From the NCBI RefSeq assembly GCF_003049085.1, contig NZ_PIQX01000002.1, positions 1 to 64,000 on the forward strand: a DNA stretch of 64,000 bases. Reading direction: 5' to 3'. The stretch comes from Campylobacter concisus (GTDB lineage Bacteria; Campylobacterota; Campylobacteria; Campylobacterales; Campylobacteraceae). The notes below the pieces were generated by a model. That model was given only the letters and a program-made list of their open reading frames with translations. It had not been told where the DNA came from and did not search any database. Positions 53,294 through 63,411 of this stretch are shown here, piece after piece. Each line of letters opens with the position of its first letter. The stretch's first letter is position 1. The translations under genes and the position numbers were made by a program.

Positions 53294-53310
53294 TTGCAAC
53301 TTGGTTGCAA
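53294..53310. promoter_or_regulatory. Candidate operator between znuA and its divergent regulator
   Basis: TTGCAAC TTG GTTGCAA is a perfect 7-3-7 inverted repeat in the intergenic region between the divergent znuA and Fur-family genes. It also appears as a direct repeat (TTGCAACTT twice). Its position suits a metalloregulator site; the binding protein is inferred. Confidence 0.5.
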
Positions 53311-53397
53311 CTTAAAGAACAAAAGCCTAAATATAGTGCTTTTTAAATGAAATTTAAAACTTTTAGCGTTAATATACAAAAAATAAAAAGGGCAAGG

Positions 53398-53754
53398 ATG
53401 AATGCAAGAAATTTCTTAGAAGAGCATAGTATCAAGGCAACTACTTTTCGCATAAAGCTCGTTGAAATTTTGCAAAATGCCAAAACTCCATTAAGTTATG
53501 ATGAAATTTTAGAAAGCCTTAATGCAAATAAAACCACTTTTTATAGAAGCATAGAAATTTTTGAAAAAAAGGGCCTTGTCATAAAAACTGAAAATAATCA
53601 TAAAAGCTACTACGAACTGGCAAATGAGGCAAAAGCGTACTTTATCTGCGATATCTGTCATAAAGTCACAAACATCGATATGCCACATCTAAACGTCGCT
53701 AAAAATATAAAAAGCGCCGTGATAAAAGGCGTTTGTGATGAGTGTGATCACTAG
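53398..53754 (+). CDS. Fur-family metalloregulator, probably Zur
   Basis: The 118-residue protein has the Fur-family N-terminal winged helix (FRIKLVEILQNAKTPLSYDEI, TTFYRSIEIFEKKGLV), then the dimerisation part with two CxxC zinc sites (FICDICHKV and GVCDECDH). It is shorter than typical Fur, with an abridged hinge. I start at ATG 53398, preceded by AAGGGCAAGG. Divergence from a zinc-uptake operon makes Zur more likely than Fur or PerR. It overlaps the convergent thioesterase stop by four bases. Confidence 0.82.
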   Translation: MNARNFLEEHSIKATTFRIKLVEILQNAKTPLSYDEILESLNANKTTFYRSIEIFEKKGLVIKTENNHKSYYELANEAKAYFICDICHKVTNIDMPHLNVAKNIKSAVIKGVCDECDH

Positions 53755-54140
53755 TAAAGTGCGATGATCTCAGCTGGGATGGCTTTTGGACGATTTGTTT
53801 TTAGATCGATATAGACAAACTCGGTCTTGCCAGTTGCTATTAGCTCGTCATCTTTTTTAAACTCAAAATATCTACACGAAGTCGCCTTGCCCTCAGCTTG
53901 TGTATAAGTGTGAATTTCTATCTCATCCATCAATTTTACGCTTTTTATATATTTGGCTTCATTTTTTCTAATGAGCCAGATCTCGCCTCTTTTATACTGC
54001 GCCTCGACCGTGTCGCCAACCGCGGCAGAGTGCGCAAATGCAGCCTCTTGCATAAGAGTGAAATAATAGACATTATTCATGTGTCCGTGCATATCAATGG
54101 CTTGTGGTGGGATTATTACTTTGTAGATAAAATCTTTCAT
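53751..54140 (-). CDS. Hotdog-fold acyl-CoA thioesterase
   Basis: A 129-residue 4HBT-type thioesterase with the family's MHGHMNNVYYFTLMQEA helix and the IKSVKLMDEIEIHTYTQAEG strands. The aspartate and histidine of AIDMHGHMNN match the YbgC-type active site. It would hydrolyse a small acyl-CoA; the true substrate is unknown. It diverges from a methyltransferase gene. Confidence 0.85.
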   Translation of the reverse strand: MKDFIYKVIIPPQAIDMHGHMNNVYYFTLMQEAAFAHSAAVGDTVEAQYKRGEIWLIRKNEAKYIKSVKLMDEIEIHTYTQAEGKATSCRYFEFKKDDELIATGKTEFVYIDLKTNRPKAIPAEIIALY

Positions 54141-54186
54141 TTCTGGCCTTTTTTGCTAGAATTATAACCAAAAATAAGGAGCTAAA

Positions 54187-54912
54187 ATGCAAAATTTATG
54201 GGATAAAAAGGCGTCAAATTATCAAAGGTTTGATGGCAAAGTAAGTGCTATTCAGCAACAAATTTTTGCTAAAGCCTTAGCTTGGGGAGTTGATTTTAGC
54301 GGTAAAGAAATTCTTGATATAGGCTGTGGTACCGGTGTTTGGACGATATTTTTGTCAAAAACTGCAAAAGATATAACTGGCATTGATAGCTCAAAAAATA
54401 TGATAGAAATTTTAAATGAAGATGCTAAAAGATTTGGCGTGACAAATTTAACTAGTGAGGTTTGCTCTTGGAGAGAATTTAAGCCCGCAAAGCACTTTGA
54501 TATCGCGATTTGCACAATGAGTCCAGCGATTGCTAGCGATGAAGATTTTGCTAAATTTCATAATATCGCAAAGCAAAAACTCTACCTTGGCTGGGATAAG
54601 CCTAGAAGTTCTGATTTGATTGAGCCATTTTTTGAAAAATTTGGACGCACTCTCTCTCAAAAAAATGTTGTAAATAGGCTTGAAGCGTGGCTAAATGAGC
54701 AAGGGATCGCTTATAGGAGTGAAATTTTAAATGAGACAAGGATCGCTAGACGAAGCGTGCAAGAAGCTGCTGAGAATATTTGCTGGCACCTTGAGATAAA
54801 TGGAGCTAAAAACTACGATGAAAAGGTGGTTTTAGCGATGTTAAAAGAGAGATTTGACGGCGAGTTTATAGATGAAAAGATAGAGTCGCAGATGAAGCTT
54901 TTTGTCTTTTAA
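54187..54912 (+). CDS. Class I SAM-dependent methyltransferase
   Basis: The 241 residues show the SAM-binding motif I (EILDIGCGTGVWTIFLSK), motif II (ITGIDSSKNMIEIL) and the post-motif region FDIAICTMSPAIASDEDF. The C-terminal third (RIARRSVQEAAENICWHLEI) is helical and may recognise the substrate. The acceptor cannot be told from the sequence. It overlaps the convergent EamA gene by four bases. Confidence 0.8.
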   Translation: MQNLWDKKASNYQRFDGKVSAIQQQIFAKALAWGVDFSGKEILDIGCGTGVWTIFLSKTAKDITGIDSSKNMIEILNEDAKRFGVTNLTSEVCSWREFKPAKHFDIAICTMSPAIASDEDFAKFHNIAKQKLYLGWDKPRSSDLIEPFFEKFGRTLSQKNVVNRLEAWLNEQGIAYRSEILNETRIARRSVQEAAENICWHLEINGAKNYDEKVVLAMLKERFDGEFIDEKIESQMKLFVF

Positions 54913-55790
54913 GCTAGTTTTGACCTAGAGAAAATTTTTTTACCAAATTCGCTAAAAATAACTCCAAAGATTATTAAGATCGCGCCAAAAATTTGTATGA
55001 GAGCTAGCTTTTCACCAGCGAAAAAATAGCCGATAAAGCCAGCAGAAACTGGCTCAAGACAGAAAAATAAAGCTGCTTTGCTGGCTGTTGTATATCTTTG
55101 AGCGATGGTTTGTACAAAGTAGCAAAAAATAGTGCCAATAAATGCAGTGATAAAAATTGCTATAAAAAATTCCCTATCGTAATTTGGCACCACACTACCT
55201 TCAATAAACGCAAAGACAAATGAGAGTAAAGAGACGGTGAGAAATACCACAAATACAAGCAAATAAAGCTCGCATTTTCTTACAAAGTGGCCATTTAAGC
55301 TCGTGTAAAGTGCATAAAATATGGCACAAAGTAGGGCAAGTGCCTCGCCGCTCCCAAGTGCTAGCGTAGCGCCACTTAAGAGCCAAAGCCCAAAAATGGC
55401 AATAAGCGCCCCCAAAATAGCAAAAATAGTTATTTTATTTTTAAAAATGAGTGCTGTCATAAAAGGCACGATCACACACTCAAGCCCTGTAATAAAGGCA
55501 ACACTTGAGCTAAAAGTAAGTTTTAGAGCGTAAGTTTGAGCAACAAATGAGCCAAAGAGAACTACGCCAAGGATAGTGCCATAAACCACACTTTTTTTAT
55601 CAAAAATTTTAGAAAGTTTAAATGCTATAAGTCCCATAAAGATAGCGGAAATAAAAAATCTACAAAAGAGCATAACAAAGACACTATTTGTTTTTAGTGC
55701 GTTTGCCATAGGTAAAAACGTAGCGCCCCAAACGATGGCAACTACAATGAGTGCGATGTCGGCTCTGTTTTGTGCGCTTAAATTTTTCAT
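54909..55790 (-). CDS. EamA/DMT family transporter
   Basis: A 293-residue drug/metabolite-type exporter with ten helices in two EamA repeats: ADIALIVVAIVWGATFLPMA in the first and EALALLCAIFYALYTSLNGHF in the second. The conserved GLECVIVPFMTALIFKNKI (first) and FFCLEPVSAGFIGYFFAGE (second) segments support it. Substrates of this family include amino acids and nucleosides. The start overlaps the DUF4197 stop by four bases (ATGA), so the two are coupled. Confidence 0.85.
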   Translation of the reverse strand: MKNLSAQNRADIALIVVAIVWGATFLPMANALKTNSVFVMLFCRFFISAIFMGLIAFKLSKIFDKKSVVYGTILGVVLFGSFVAQTYALKLTFSSSVAFITGLECVIVPFMTALIFKNKITIFAILGALIAIFGLWLLSGATLALGSGEALALLCAIFYALYTSLNGHFVRKCELYLLVFVVFLTVSLLSFVFAFIEGSVVPNYDREFFIAIFITAFIGTIFCYFVQTIAQRYTTASKAALFFCLEPVSAGFIGYFFAGEKLALIQIFGAILIIFGVIFSEFGKKIFSRSKLA

Positions 55791-56536
55791 TTAAAGATCG
55801 AGTCTAGCACCTTTTTGCCGCTATCTAGGCTAAAGCCACTTCTTAGCCCTTTTTCCTTCTCGCTCATCACGTTAAATAGCCCATCTAGCGTCTTTCTTGT
55901 GATATATGCATTTAGATCCTCGCCGTCATCTGGCACATACTCGCTTGCGCCTAAATTTTTAGCTAGACTCTTTACTGATTTTATCGTTTCATTATTTTTT
56001 GCTGAGCCACCGATGAAAGAATTTAGCCCATTATAGGCAGTCGCAAAGCTATTATCACTCATCATTTTTTCTATTATCGGCGTAAATGCCGCCTTTAGCT
56101 TTTGGCTGGAGCTTTGCTGCAAATACTTCGTAACGCTGTCACTGCCGCCGTTAAAGAGCTTTTTGACATCTGCTTCGCTCATATTTTTTATGCTTTCGCT
56201 AAAAATTTCAGCAGCCTTTGGTACGGCTGTGGTCGCAGCGTTGTTTATCGACTTGCTAAGGTCCTGCGCCCACTTCTCGCCGCCCACTTTTTTGGCTAAA
56301 TTTGACGCCATTTCAAGGCTTTTTGGGAGTGGGATTTTAGCTTTGGCGTTGTTTATAAAGCCCTCTTTTGAAAGCTCACTAACAGCAGCATTTAGCGCCT
56401 CGCTAACTAAGCTTTTGTAGTCGCCACTTGATGCGTGAGTAGCTATTTTGACGCCTTTGTTTATCATATCGTCCATGCTTGCGGCTTGTAAATTTAAAGC
56501 AAGCGCGCCACAAAGAACAACAAGAGATCTTTTCAT
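55787..56536 (-). CDS. DUF4197 exported protein
   Basis: A 249-residue protein with a signal peptide (residues 1-18, ending LQAAS), then a helical body of the DUF4197 family: GFINNAKAKIPLPKSLEMAS, NMSEADVKKLFNGGSDSVTK and FTPIIEKMMSDNSFATAYN. The function is unknown. It heads a unit with the EamA transporter downstream. It is periplasmic or on the outer face. Confidence 0.82.
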   Translation of the reverse strand: MKRSLVVLCGALALNLQAASMDDMINKGVKIATHASSGDYKSLVSEALNAAVSELSKEGFINNAKAKIPLPKSLEMASNLAKKVGGEKWAQDLSKSINNAATTAVPKAAEIFSESIKNMSEADVKKLFNGGSDSVTKYLQQSSSQKLKAAFTPIIEKMMSDNSFATAYNGLNSFIGGSAKNNETIKSVKSLAKNLGASEYVPDDGEDLNAYITRKTLDGLFNVMSEKEKGLRSGFSLDSGKKVLDSIFK

Positions 56537-56645
56537 CTTCTCTCCTTTTTTAAATTTAAAGCAAAATCATACAAAAAATATCTAAACACTTAAAATAAAT
56601 TTAATCTTTTTGCACTAGAATTTACCCTTTTTTTAAAGGAAGACT

Positions 56646-57206
56646 ATGCAACTTTTACTTCTTAGCTTCGCTCTTAGTATGGATAGCGCGGCACTAAATA
56701 TGGCAAATGGCGCAAGGTATAAAAATTTAGCTCTTAATAAAATTTTATTTATCGCTTTTATGCTTGGCTTTTTTCAGTTTCTCATGCCACTTCTTGGCTA
56801 TCTTTTAGGTGTTAGTTTTGCAAAATTTATAAGCTCAATCGATCATTTTATCGCATTTTTTATACTCTGTTTTCTTGGTTTTAGAATGTTTAAAGAGGCC
56901 TGTAGCAAAGGGGAGTGCGAGTATCTTAAGATAGGATTTAAGACTATTTTGTATGGAGCATTTGCTACTAGTGTGGATGCTCTTGCCGTTGGTGTCACAC
57001 TTAGCTTTGAAGAGATAAACATCTTTCAAAGCTCGCTCATCATCGGCGTAGTCTGCTTTGCATTAAGTTTGATTGCTTTTTATATAGGTAAATTTATGGG
57101 TGAAATTTTAGAGAAAAAAGCGCTCTTTTTGGGAGGAGCGATATTAATTTTTCTAGGTTTTAAAATTTTAATAACGCATTTAATTGAAAGCGGCACAGTT
57201 CAATAA
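56646..57206 (+). CDS. mntP: Manganese efflux pump
   Basis: MntP exports manganese across the inner membrane. The 186 residues have six helices in two repeats, each with the conserved aspartate motif: [19 protein letters not shown] in the first and [19 protein letters not shown] in the second. The [18 protein letters not shown] loop carries two cysteines. It is transcribed alone, before tRNA-Glu on the other strand. Confidence 0.92.
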   Translation: MQLLLLSFALSMDSAALNMANGARYKNLALNKILFIAFMLGFFQFLMPLLGYLLGVSFAKFISSIDHFIAFFILCFLGFRMFKEACSKGECEYLKIGFKTILYGAFATSVDALAVGVTLSFEEINIFQSSLIIGVVCFALSLIAFYIGKFMGEILEKKALFLGGAILIFLGFKILITHLIESGTVQ

Positions 57207-57290
57207 AAATTTAAAATAACAATTAAAAATAATATTTAAGATTAACTATATTTTAAAGCTTATATGGATAAGATTTTGATTTTTAGAAGT

Positions 57291-57365
57291 GGTGACCCAT
57301 ACGAGACTCGAACTCGTGTTACCGCCGTGAAAGGGCGATGTCCTAACCGCTAGACGAATGGGCCA
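57291..57365 (-). tRNA. tRNA-Glu (TTC anticodon)
   Basis: The 75-nt minus-strand sequence has acceptor GGCCCAT/ATGGGTC, a D arm with TCTAGCGGTTAGGA, anticodon loop CTTTCAC (anticodon TTC), a T arm with GAGTTCGAGTCTC and an encoded CCA. No other RNA gene adjoins it. Confidence 0.97.
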
Positions 57366-57432
57366 CATGTCGGTTATGAAGTTGGGATTATATTTCTTTT
57401 ATACTTAATTTTAGATTAATAAGGAAAAATTT

Positions 57433-57903
57433 TTGAAAAATTTTTTATTTACTTTGTTGTCTGTTTTTATTTTTACAGGTTGCGTGGCTACCAAAACGCC
57501 GCAAAATTCACAAGCTTTTCAAGTTACTTTATTTTCTCCGATGATCAAGATAAATGATGTTGGATTTTTCCATAAATATAAAAATGAGCTAAATTTGCAA
57601 ATTTATAGCTCTGGCGTAAACACCGCAAATATAAGCATAAGAGATAAAATTTGCATAAATAGCGCTTGTTTTAATAAGACTGAGTTTAATGAGAAATTTT
57701 TTCTAGCCCCGCATTATGAGAGCCTTTTTGAAGAAATTTTGCAAAAAGAAAAGATTTATGATGGCAAAGGATTGGTGAATACGGAGTGTGGTTTTAGTCA
57801 AGATCTAAGTTCATATTTTATAAAATACGAGGTTTGCGATAACTACGTCAAATTTATAGACAGCAAAAACAAAATAAGAGTGATAATAAAAGAGTTAAAA
57901 TGA
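57433..57903 (+). CDS. Lipoprotein of unknown function
   Basis: A 156-residue protein with a lipobox ([12 protein letters not shown], cysteine near 17), so it is anchored to a membrane and processed by LspA. The body has several cysteines ([18 protein letters not shown]) suggesting disulfides. The TTG start has AGGAAAAA before it. It is coupled to nfo through a four-base ATGA overlap. The family is not recognised. Confidence 0.78.
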   Translation: MKNFLFTLLSVFIFTGCVATKTPQNSQAFQVTLFSPMIKINDVGFFHKYKNELNLQIYSSGVNTANISIRDKICINSACFNKTEFNEKFFLAPHYESLFEEILQKEKIYDGKGLVNTECGFSQDLSSYFIKYEVCDNYVKFIDSKNKIRVIIKELK

Positions 57904-58751
57904 GATATATCGGAGCTCACGTAAGTGCTGCTGGAGGCGTGTTTAATGCACCTTTAAATGCTGCAAAAATAGGAGCAAATGCCTTTGCGCTTTTTACAAA
58001 AAATCAACGCCAGTGGAATGCAAAAGAGCTAAGTACTAGCGAGATAGAACAGTTTAAAGAAAATCTAAAAATTTCTGGTATAAGCACAAAGCATGTTTTG
58101 CCACACAGTAGTTACTTGATAAATTTAGGCCATCCGGATGAGGAGGCAAGAGCAAAGTCGCTTGAAGCCTTTGTGGATGAGATAGATCGCGCCAGTAAGC
58201 TTGGGCTAGAGCTTTTAAATTTTCATCCAGGCTCACATCTAAAACAAATAAGCGAAAAAGAGTGCTTAGACAATATCGTAAGCTGCATGAACGTGGCACT
58301 TAAACGTACAAGCGGTGTAAAGCTAGTCATCGAAAATACAGCTGCACAAGGCTCAAATTTAGGCTTTAGTTTTAAGCAGATCGCTTATTTGATAGAGCGA
58401 GTAGACGATGAGAGCAGAGTTGGTGTTTGCTTTGATACCTGTCACGCATTTGCTGCCGGATATGATCTAAGAAGCAAAGAGGCCTACGCTAAAACGATGG
58501 GGGAATTTGATGCGATTATCGGCTATAAATTTTTATCCGGTATGCATTTAAATGATGCAAAATTTGGGCTTGGCTCGAAAAAAGATAGACACGAGAGTCT
58601 TGGTAAGGGTGAGCTTGGATTTAGTGCTTTTAAAAATATAATAAATGATGATAAAATAGGCGAAATTCCTTTAATATTAGAGACGATTGACGAGAGTATT
58701 TGGGAAGACGAGATAAAAATTTTAAGAAATTTCGAAAAGGAAAAACTATGA
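57900..58751 (+). CDS. nfo: Endonuclease IV
   Basis: Nfo cleaves DNA at abasic sites. The 283 residues show [17 protein letters not shown], the [13 protein letters not shown] loop, the [15 protein letters not shown] motif, [17 protein letters not shown] and the terminal [18 protein letters not shown] and ILETIDES, which supply the three-zinc site. Its ATG overlaps the lipoprotein stop; the FadL gene's start overlaps its own stop (ATGA), so it belongs to one long transcription unit. Confidence 0.95.
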   Translation: MRYIGAHVSAAGGVFNAPLNAAKIGANAFALFTKNQRQWNAKELSTSEIEQFKENLKISGISTKHVLPHSSYLINLGHPDEEARAKSLEAFVDEIDRASKLGLELLNFHPGSHLKQISEKECLDNIVSCMNVALKRTSGVKLVIENTAAQGSNLGFSFKQIAYLIERVDDESRVGVCFDTCHAFAAGYDLRSKEAYAKTMGEFDAIIGYKFLSGMHLNDAKFGLGSKKDRHESLGKGELGFSAFKNIINDDKIGEIPLILETIDESIWEDEIKILRNFEKEKL

Positions 58752-59989
58752 AAAAAGTGCTATTAAGCATTATTATGGCATCTACTTTGCTAAATGCTGG
58801 AGGTTATAAAGTTCCTGAGCAAAGTGCTGATTCTTTAGGTCTTGCTGCTAGTAACGTGGCCTTTAGTTTTGGGGCTGATGCGGCGTATTTTAACCCAGCA
58901 AATATGATGTTTTTAGATGGACGCCATCACATAGAAAGTACCCTCGGCTGGTTTCATATAAATAAGCTTGAGTTTAAAAGTGATAGTGGCAAAAGCTACA
59001 AGTCAGAAAAATTTGACTCGCTGGCTGGTACATTTAGTTTTGTAACGCCAGAAATTTATGAAAACTGGAAATTTGGTTTAGCTCTTGCCGTTCCTGCTGC
59101 TGTTGGTGTATCGTGGGAGGATCCAGCTACCGCATTTACCGCTAAAAGGTTTAAGCTGCAAGTTGTTGAGTTAAATCCAACCGTGGCTTACCGCATAAAC
59201 GATAAGCTTGCCTTTGCTCTTGGTGCTAGAGGCGTTTATAGTAAAGGTAAGATAGCAAGTGACTTTGGACGAATAGGCTATAGAGAGATAAAAGGCGATG
59301 GCATGGGTTATGGCTACAATGTTGCGCTTACTTATAGACCTATTGAGGATTTAAGCTTTGCTGTTACTTACCGCTCAAATGTAAATTTAGAACTTAAAGG
59401 CCATACAGATGCTGATTTTAACGGAGCGCTATCTCCTATAAGCTATCATGGCAAAACAAAAGTCGAGATCCCACTTCCTGCACAGCTTGTGCTTGCTGCT
59501 GGCTATAAATTTAGCGACTTTACTCTTTTACTAGCTTTTGAGAGGACGTATTGGTCTAAATTTAAAAGCTATGACTTTGAATTTGGCGACAAGACTGCAG
59601 CTCACACGAGTTCTCCGTTTAGTGGGTATTTCAAAACATTTATGGACGATCCAGTCATAAAAAATGCAAAAGATACAAATACATACAGACTAGGTCTTGC
59701 CTACGACGTAAATGAAAAATTTAGGCTAATGGCTGGCTTTGCCTATGATGAAGACATTACAAGCAGTAAGCATACTGGATTAGAGCTTCCAAATACTACA
59801 TCTAAGGTGTATTCTTTTGGAGTAAATTATAAATTTACGCCAAGTCTTGAAATGGCACTTGGATATGTTTATCAACACCGTGATAAGAAGCGTGCAACAA
59901 GTATTTCAACAGCTAATGGAAAAATGTCAGGGGAATTTGATACTGGTACGATCCAAATCCTTGGTACGACTTTTAAATATACATTTTAG
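58748..59989 (+). CDS. FadL/OmpP1-family outer-membrane porin
   Basis: A 413-residue outer-membrane beta-barrel that takes up long-chain fatty acids and other hydrophobic molecules. It has a signal peptide (residues 1-16, ending NAG) and the FadL hatch signature: [33 protein letters not shown]. The later [14 protein letters not shown] and [14 protein letters not shown] segments fit the barrel strands, and the C-terminus ends in a typical aromatic strand (TTFKYTF). I start at ATG 58748, inside the nfo stop, with AAAAGGA before it. It opens the FadL-FadD-AAA run. Confidence 0.9.
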   Translation: MKKVLLSIIMASTLLNAGGYKVPEQSADSLGLAASNVAFSFGADAAYFNPANMMFLDGRHHIESTLGWFHINKLEFKSDSGKSYKSEKFDSLAGTFSFVTPEIYENWKFGLALAVPAAVGVSWEDPATAFTAKRFKLQVVELNPTVAYRINDKLAFALGARGVYSKGKIASDFGRIGYREIKGDGMGYGYNVALTYRPIEDLSFAVTYRSNVNLELKGHTDADFNGALSPISYHGKTKVEIPLPAQLVLAAGYKFSDFTLLLAFERTYWSKFKSYDFEFGDKTAAHTSSPFSGYFKTFMDDPVIKNAKDTNTYRLGLAYDVNEKFRLMAGFAYDEDITSSKHTGLELPNTTSKVYSFGVNYKFTPSLEMALGYVYQHRDKKRATSISTANGKMSGEFDTGTIQILGTTFKYTF

Positions 59990-60001
59990 TTAGGGTCAAT
60001 A

Positions 60002-61678
60002 ATGCGATACTCTTATAATAATTTTTATGAAATTTTAACCAAAGTAGCAAAGGAAAATCCAAATCAAGCAGTTCTTTTTGAAGAAAAAGAGAAGCTAAAA
60101 TATCGCGAATTAAAGCAAAATGTCGATAAAGTGGCAGCTTATTTGCAGATTGCTGGAGTAAAATTTGGTGATAAAGTAGCTATGGCGGTTACAAACTCGA
60201 AAGAATTTATCATCTCATACCTTGCGATAACCGCAATAGGCGGTATTGCAGTGCCTATGAATACTTTTTTAAAAGCAAACGAGTTTGAATATATCATAAA
60301 TGATTGTGGTGCAAAGGTGCTTTTTGCGTCTAGCTCGCTTGCAAAAGAGTTAATCGCATTAAATGAGCTTGAAATTTTAAGAAAGATAATCTGGATCGGA
60401 GCAATACCAAAGAAACTTCAAAGTGCCTCAAAAGATGAATATATAGACACTGACGAAGAGTATGGTGAGAGCGCGTATCTCACTTCAACGCCTCAAATTT
60501 CAAAAGAGGATATGAGCAAGGGCTATGAAAATAATGGCCTTGTTAAAAACATAAATTTTACAGAAACTCTAAATCATAAATATGCTCTTAGTATCGCAAA
60601 GCATCCGGTAATAGATGATTTAATGCATATAATTTACACTTCAGGCACTACTGGCAAGCCAAAGGGTGCGATGATAAGCTATAAAAATATCTTTTCAAAT
60701 TTAATTGGAGCTCATGATCGTTTTATAGTGAAAAAAAGCGATCGTTTCATAGTCTTTTTGCCGATGTTTCATAGTTTTACGCTAACTGCAATGGTGTTGC
60801 TTCCGATATTTGCGAGTGCATCTATGGTACTTGTAAAGTCGGTATTTCCGTTTTCAAATGTACTAAAACAAACTTTGCTAAAGCGTGTAACTGTATTTTT
60901 AGGAATTCCAGCTATCTATACAGCTATCGGTAAGGCAAAAATTCCTTGGTATTTTAGATGGTTTAACCGCATTAGATTATTTGTAAGTGGTGCAGCTCCG
61001 CTTGCAAAGCAGACGATAGATGACTTTAGAGTGAAATTTCCGCGTGCAACACTTGTCGAGGGATATGGCCTTAGCGAATGCTCGCCAGTCGTAGCTGCAA
61101 ATTTATATGATAAACAAAAGCTGTTAAGTGTAGGACCAGTGCTTGATGGCTATGAGGTAAAGATCGTAAATGATGAGATGATGGAGCTTCCAGTTGGCCA
61201 GATCGGTGAGATCATCATAAAGGGTGATTGCGTAATGCAAGGCTACTATGGTATGCCAAGCATCACTGATGAGACCATAATAAACGGCTGGTTAAAGACT
61301 GGAGATCTTGGCAAAGTCGATGAAGAGGGCTTTATCTATATCGTTGATCGTAAAAAAGACCTCATCATATCAAAGGGCATTAATATCTATCCGCGTGAGA
61401 TAGAAGAAGTCATTTACAAACTTGAAGCAGTTGAAGCAACAGCGGTAATTGGCGTAAAAGATGTACATGCTGATGAAGAGGTCGTTGCTTTCATACAAGT
61501 AAAAGATGGCATGGATCTTGATGAAAAAACAGTAAGAGAGCATTTGAAGAAAAATTTAGCAAATTTCAAGATACCAAAGAGTATCTATTTTGCCGAAGAG
61601 TTGCCTAGAAATGCCACTGGCAAGGTGCTAAAACGTGTATTAAAAGAGCAAATAGAGCAGATGAAGGATAAATTTTAG
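60002..61678 (+). CDS. AMP-binding long-chain acyl-CoA synthetase-like enzyme
   Basis: The 558 residues carry the adenylate-forming motifs: IYTSGTTGKPKGAMISYKN (P-loop, about residue 213), EGYGLSECSPVVAAN, the hinge and adenylate region GWLKTGDLGKVDEEGF, and IYPREIEEVIYK; the final lysine lies in PRNATGKVLKRVLKEQ. It would activate fatty acids imported by the FadL porin just upstream. Campylobacter lacks the known beta-oxidation enzymes, as I recall, so the acyl-CoA may be used for membrane lipids. The start is 12 bases after the porin stop. Confidence 0.9.
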   Translation: MRYSYNNFYEILTKVAKENPNQAVLFEEKEKLKYRELKQNVDKVAAYLQIAGVKFGDKVAMAVTNSKEFIISYLAITAIGGIAVPMNTFLKANEFEYIINDCGAKVLFASSSLAKELIALNELEILRKIIWIGAIPKKLQSASKDEYIDTDEEYGESAYLTSTPQISKEDMSKGYENNGLVKNINFTETLNHKYALSIAKHPVIDDLMHIIYTSGTTGKPKGAMISYKNIFSNLIGAHDRFIVKKSDRFIVFLPMFHSFTLTAMVLLPIFASASMVLVKSVFPFSNVLKQTLLKRVTVFLGIPAIYTAIGKAKIPWYFRWFNRIRLFVSGAAPLAKQTIDDFRVKFPRATLVEGYGLSECSPVVAANLYDKQKLLSVGPVLDGYEVKIVNDEMMELPVGQIGEIIIKGDCVMQGYYGMPSITDETIINGWLKTGDLGKVDEEGFIYIVDRKKDLIISKGINIYPREIEEVIYKLEAVEATAVIGVKDVHADEEVVAFIQVKDGMDLDEKTVREHLKKNLANFKIPKSIYFAEELPRNATGKVLKRVLKEQIEQMKDKF

Positions 61679-63411
61679 TGAAATACTTGCTTGATTTTTT
61701 AAACCAGGACCTCAAAAAAAGTAAAATTTACGAGCTGATAAAGTGTGGCGATGAAGAGGGAGAAATTTTAAAATATCTAAGTAAAGCTTATGTGCAAGGA
61801 ACAGCTAATATGAGCGTTTTTGAGCTACTTGGAGCAGTCTTTGGCACACAAAATGATAAGCAGCTTTTGTATCTAAAATTTATAAAAAACTTGCTTGATA
61901 GCGGTTGGATTGTACAAAATTATAGTCTTTTTAAAATACCTGAGAGCACACAAAGGGCTTCAGCTCAAGGGCTTCTTTCGTTGCTTCATTCTGAAATTTC
62001 TCTATCAGCCACATTTTTAAAAATTCTTGAAGATGGCAACGCTGATATAAATTTACCAGAGCTTACGCCATATGAGGATCATTTGGAGTATTTAAAAGAT
62101 CAGTTTTTAAAGGTGGAGCTTTACTCAAAGGCTGCTATTTTTGAAAACAGCTCAAGTGATGCCAAAAAGCGTATAAATGAGCAAATTTCTGAGCTAACAA
62201 AGCGTATAAATGAGCGCGTCAAACTAAGTAAGATCAGCCTAAAGATAGAGCAAATTTTTAAAGAAAACTCGCTTGACGAAAAAGAGCAGATCATATTTTT
62301 AGCCCTTTTAAAAGAGGAGTACGCGGGCGACTTTGAAAATGGTCGCGACCTAAACACGCTAGTTGGGCTAATAAGCAAAGACGAGCTTGAACGCATCAAA
62401 AATCGTACTCTTTTAGAGGATGGCTCAAGGCTAATTGAAGGCGCACTAATCGACTACGACGAGGTTTTAAACGCTTATGGCAACGTAAGCAAGAGTTTTT
62501 TTATAAACGAAGAAATTTTGCAAAGCATAATGCACCCAAAAAATGACAAAAACAGCAAGAAAATCAAGATCGAAAGCCTGGTAAAAGAGCAAGAAATTTT
62601 TGAGCTAATAGAGCCAGTAACTAGCCTAGAAGACGTCGTGCTAAACGAAAAGACAAAGCAGCTTTTAAGCACGATACTAAAGCAAGTAGATAAAAAAGTA
62701 CTCGCCAGACTTAGCAGCTGGGGCATAAAAACTAGAAAAAATATAGACGCCAAGATCATCTTTTACGGCGAGCCTGGCACTGGTAAAACCATGAGTGCCG
62801 TTGGGCTTGCAAAGAGCCTAAAGAAGCAAATTCTAAGCTTTGACTGCTCAAAAATTTTAAGCAAATATGTCGGAGAGAGCGAGCAAAATGTAAGGAAAAT
62901 TTTTGATACTTACAAAGAAATTTGCAAAAAAAGTGGCAGCGAGCCGGTGCTCTTGCTAAATGAGGCCGATCAGTTCTTAAGCACGAGAGTGGAGAGCTCG
63001 AGCGGGGCTGAGAAGATGCATAATCAAATGCAAAATATCTTTTTAGAGCAGATCGAGCGCTTTGAGGGTGTGCTGATCGCCACGACAAATTTCTTACAAA
63101 GCCTTGATGTGGCGTTTTCTAGGAGATTTGACTACAAGATCGAGTTTAAAAAGCCTGATTATAACGGCAGGCTTGCCATTTGGCGTAAAATTTTGCCCGA
63201 AAATGCAAGCTTTGAAGATGGCTTTAGCGTAGAAAGGCTGGCTGAGTTTAACCTAAGTGGCGCTCAAATCGTCCTCGCGCTAAAAAATACCGCACTAAAA
63301 GTTGCTATAAAAGATGATGGGATTTTTACCTTTGAGGACTTCAAAACCACGATAGAGCGTGAGCTAAACTCTAGCTTTGGCGAGGATAAAAAGATGGGAT
63401 TTGGCTCTTAA
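61678..63411 (+). CDS. AAA-family ATPase downstream of FadL and FadD
   Basis: A 577-residue protein. Residues about 1-350 are helical with coiled-coil pieces (AKKRINEQISELTKRINERV), then an AAA core with Walker A FYGEPGTGKTMSAVGLAKS (about 361-379), Walker B PVLLLNEADQFLSTR (an asparagine where most have aspartate), and the second region of homology FLQSLDVAFSRRFDYKIEF with its arginine finger. The GTG start overlaps the fadD-like stop by one base, so it is co-transcribed. Its role with the fatty-acid genes is not known; the N-terminal part is not recognised. Confidence 0.78.
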   Translation: MKYLLDFLNQDLKKSKIYELIKCGDEEGEILKYLSKAYVQGTANMSVFELLGAVFGTQNDKQLLYLKFIKNLLDSGWIVQNYSLFKIPESTQRASAQGLLSLLHSEISLSATFLKILEDGNADINLPELTPYEDHLEYLKDQFLKVELYSKAAIFENSSSDAKKRINEQISELTKRINERVKLSKISLKIEQIFKENSLDEKEQIIFLALLKEEYAGDFENGRDLNTLVGLISKDELERIKNRTLLEDGSRLIEGALIDYDEVLNAYGNVSKSFFINEEILQSIMHPKNDKNSKKIKIESLVKEQEIFELIEPVTSLEDVVLNEKTKQLLSTILKQVDKKVLARLSSWGIKTRKNIDAKIIFYGEPGTGKTMSAVGLAKSLKKQILSFDCSKILSKYVGESEQNVRKIFDTYKEICKKSGSEPVLLLNEADQFLSTRVESSSGAEKMHNQMQNIFLEQIERFEGVLIATTNFLQSLDVAFSRRFDYKIEFKKPDYNGRLAIWRKILPENASFEDGFSVERLAEFNLSGAQIVLALKNTALKVAIKDDGIFTFEDFKTTIERELNSSFGEDKKMGFGS

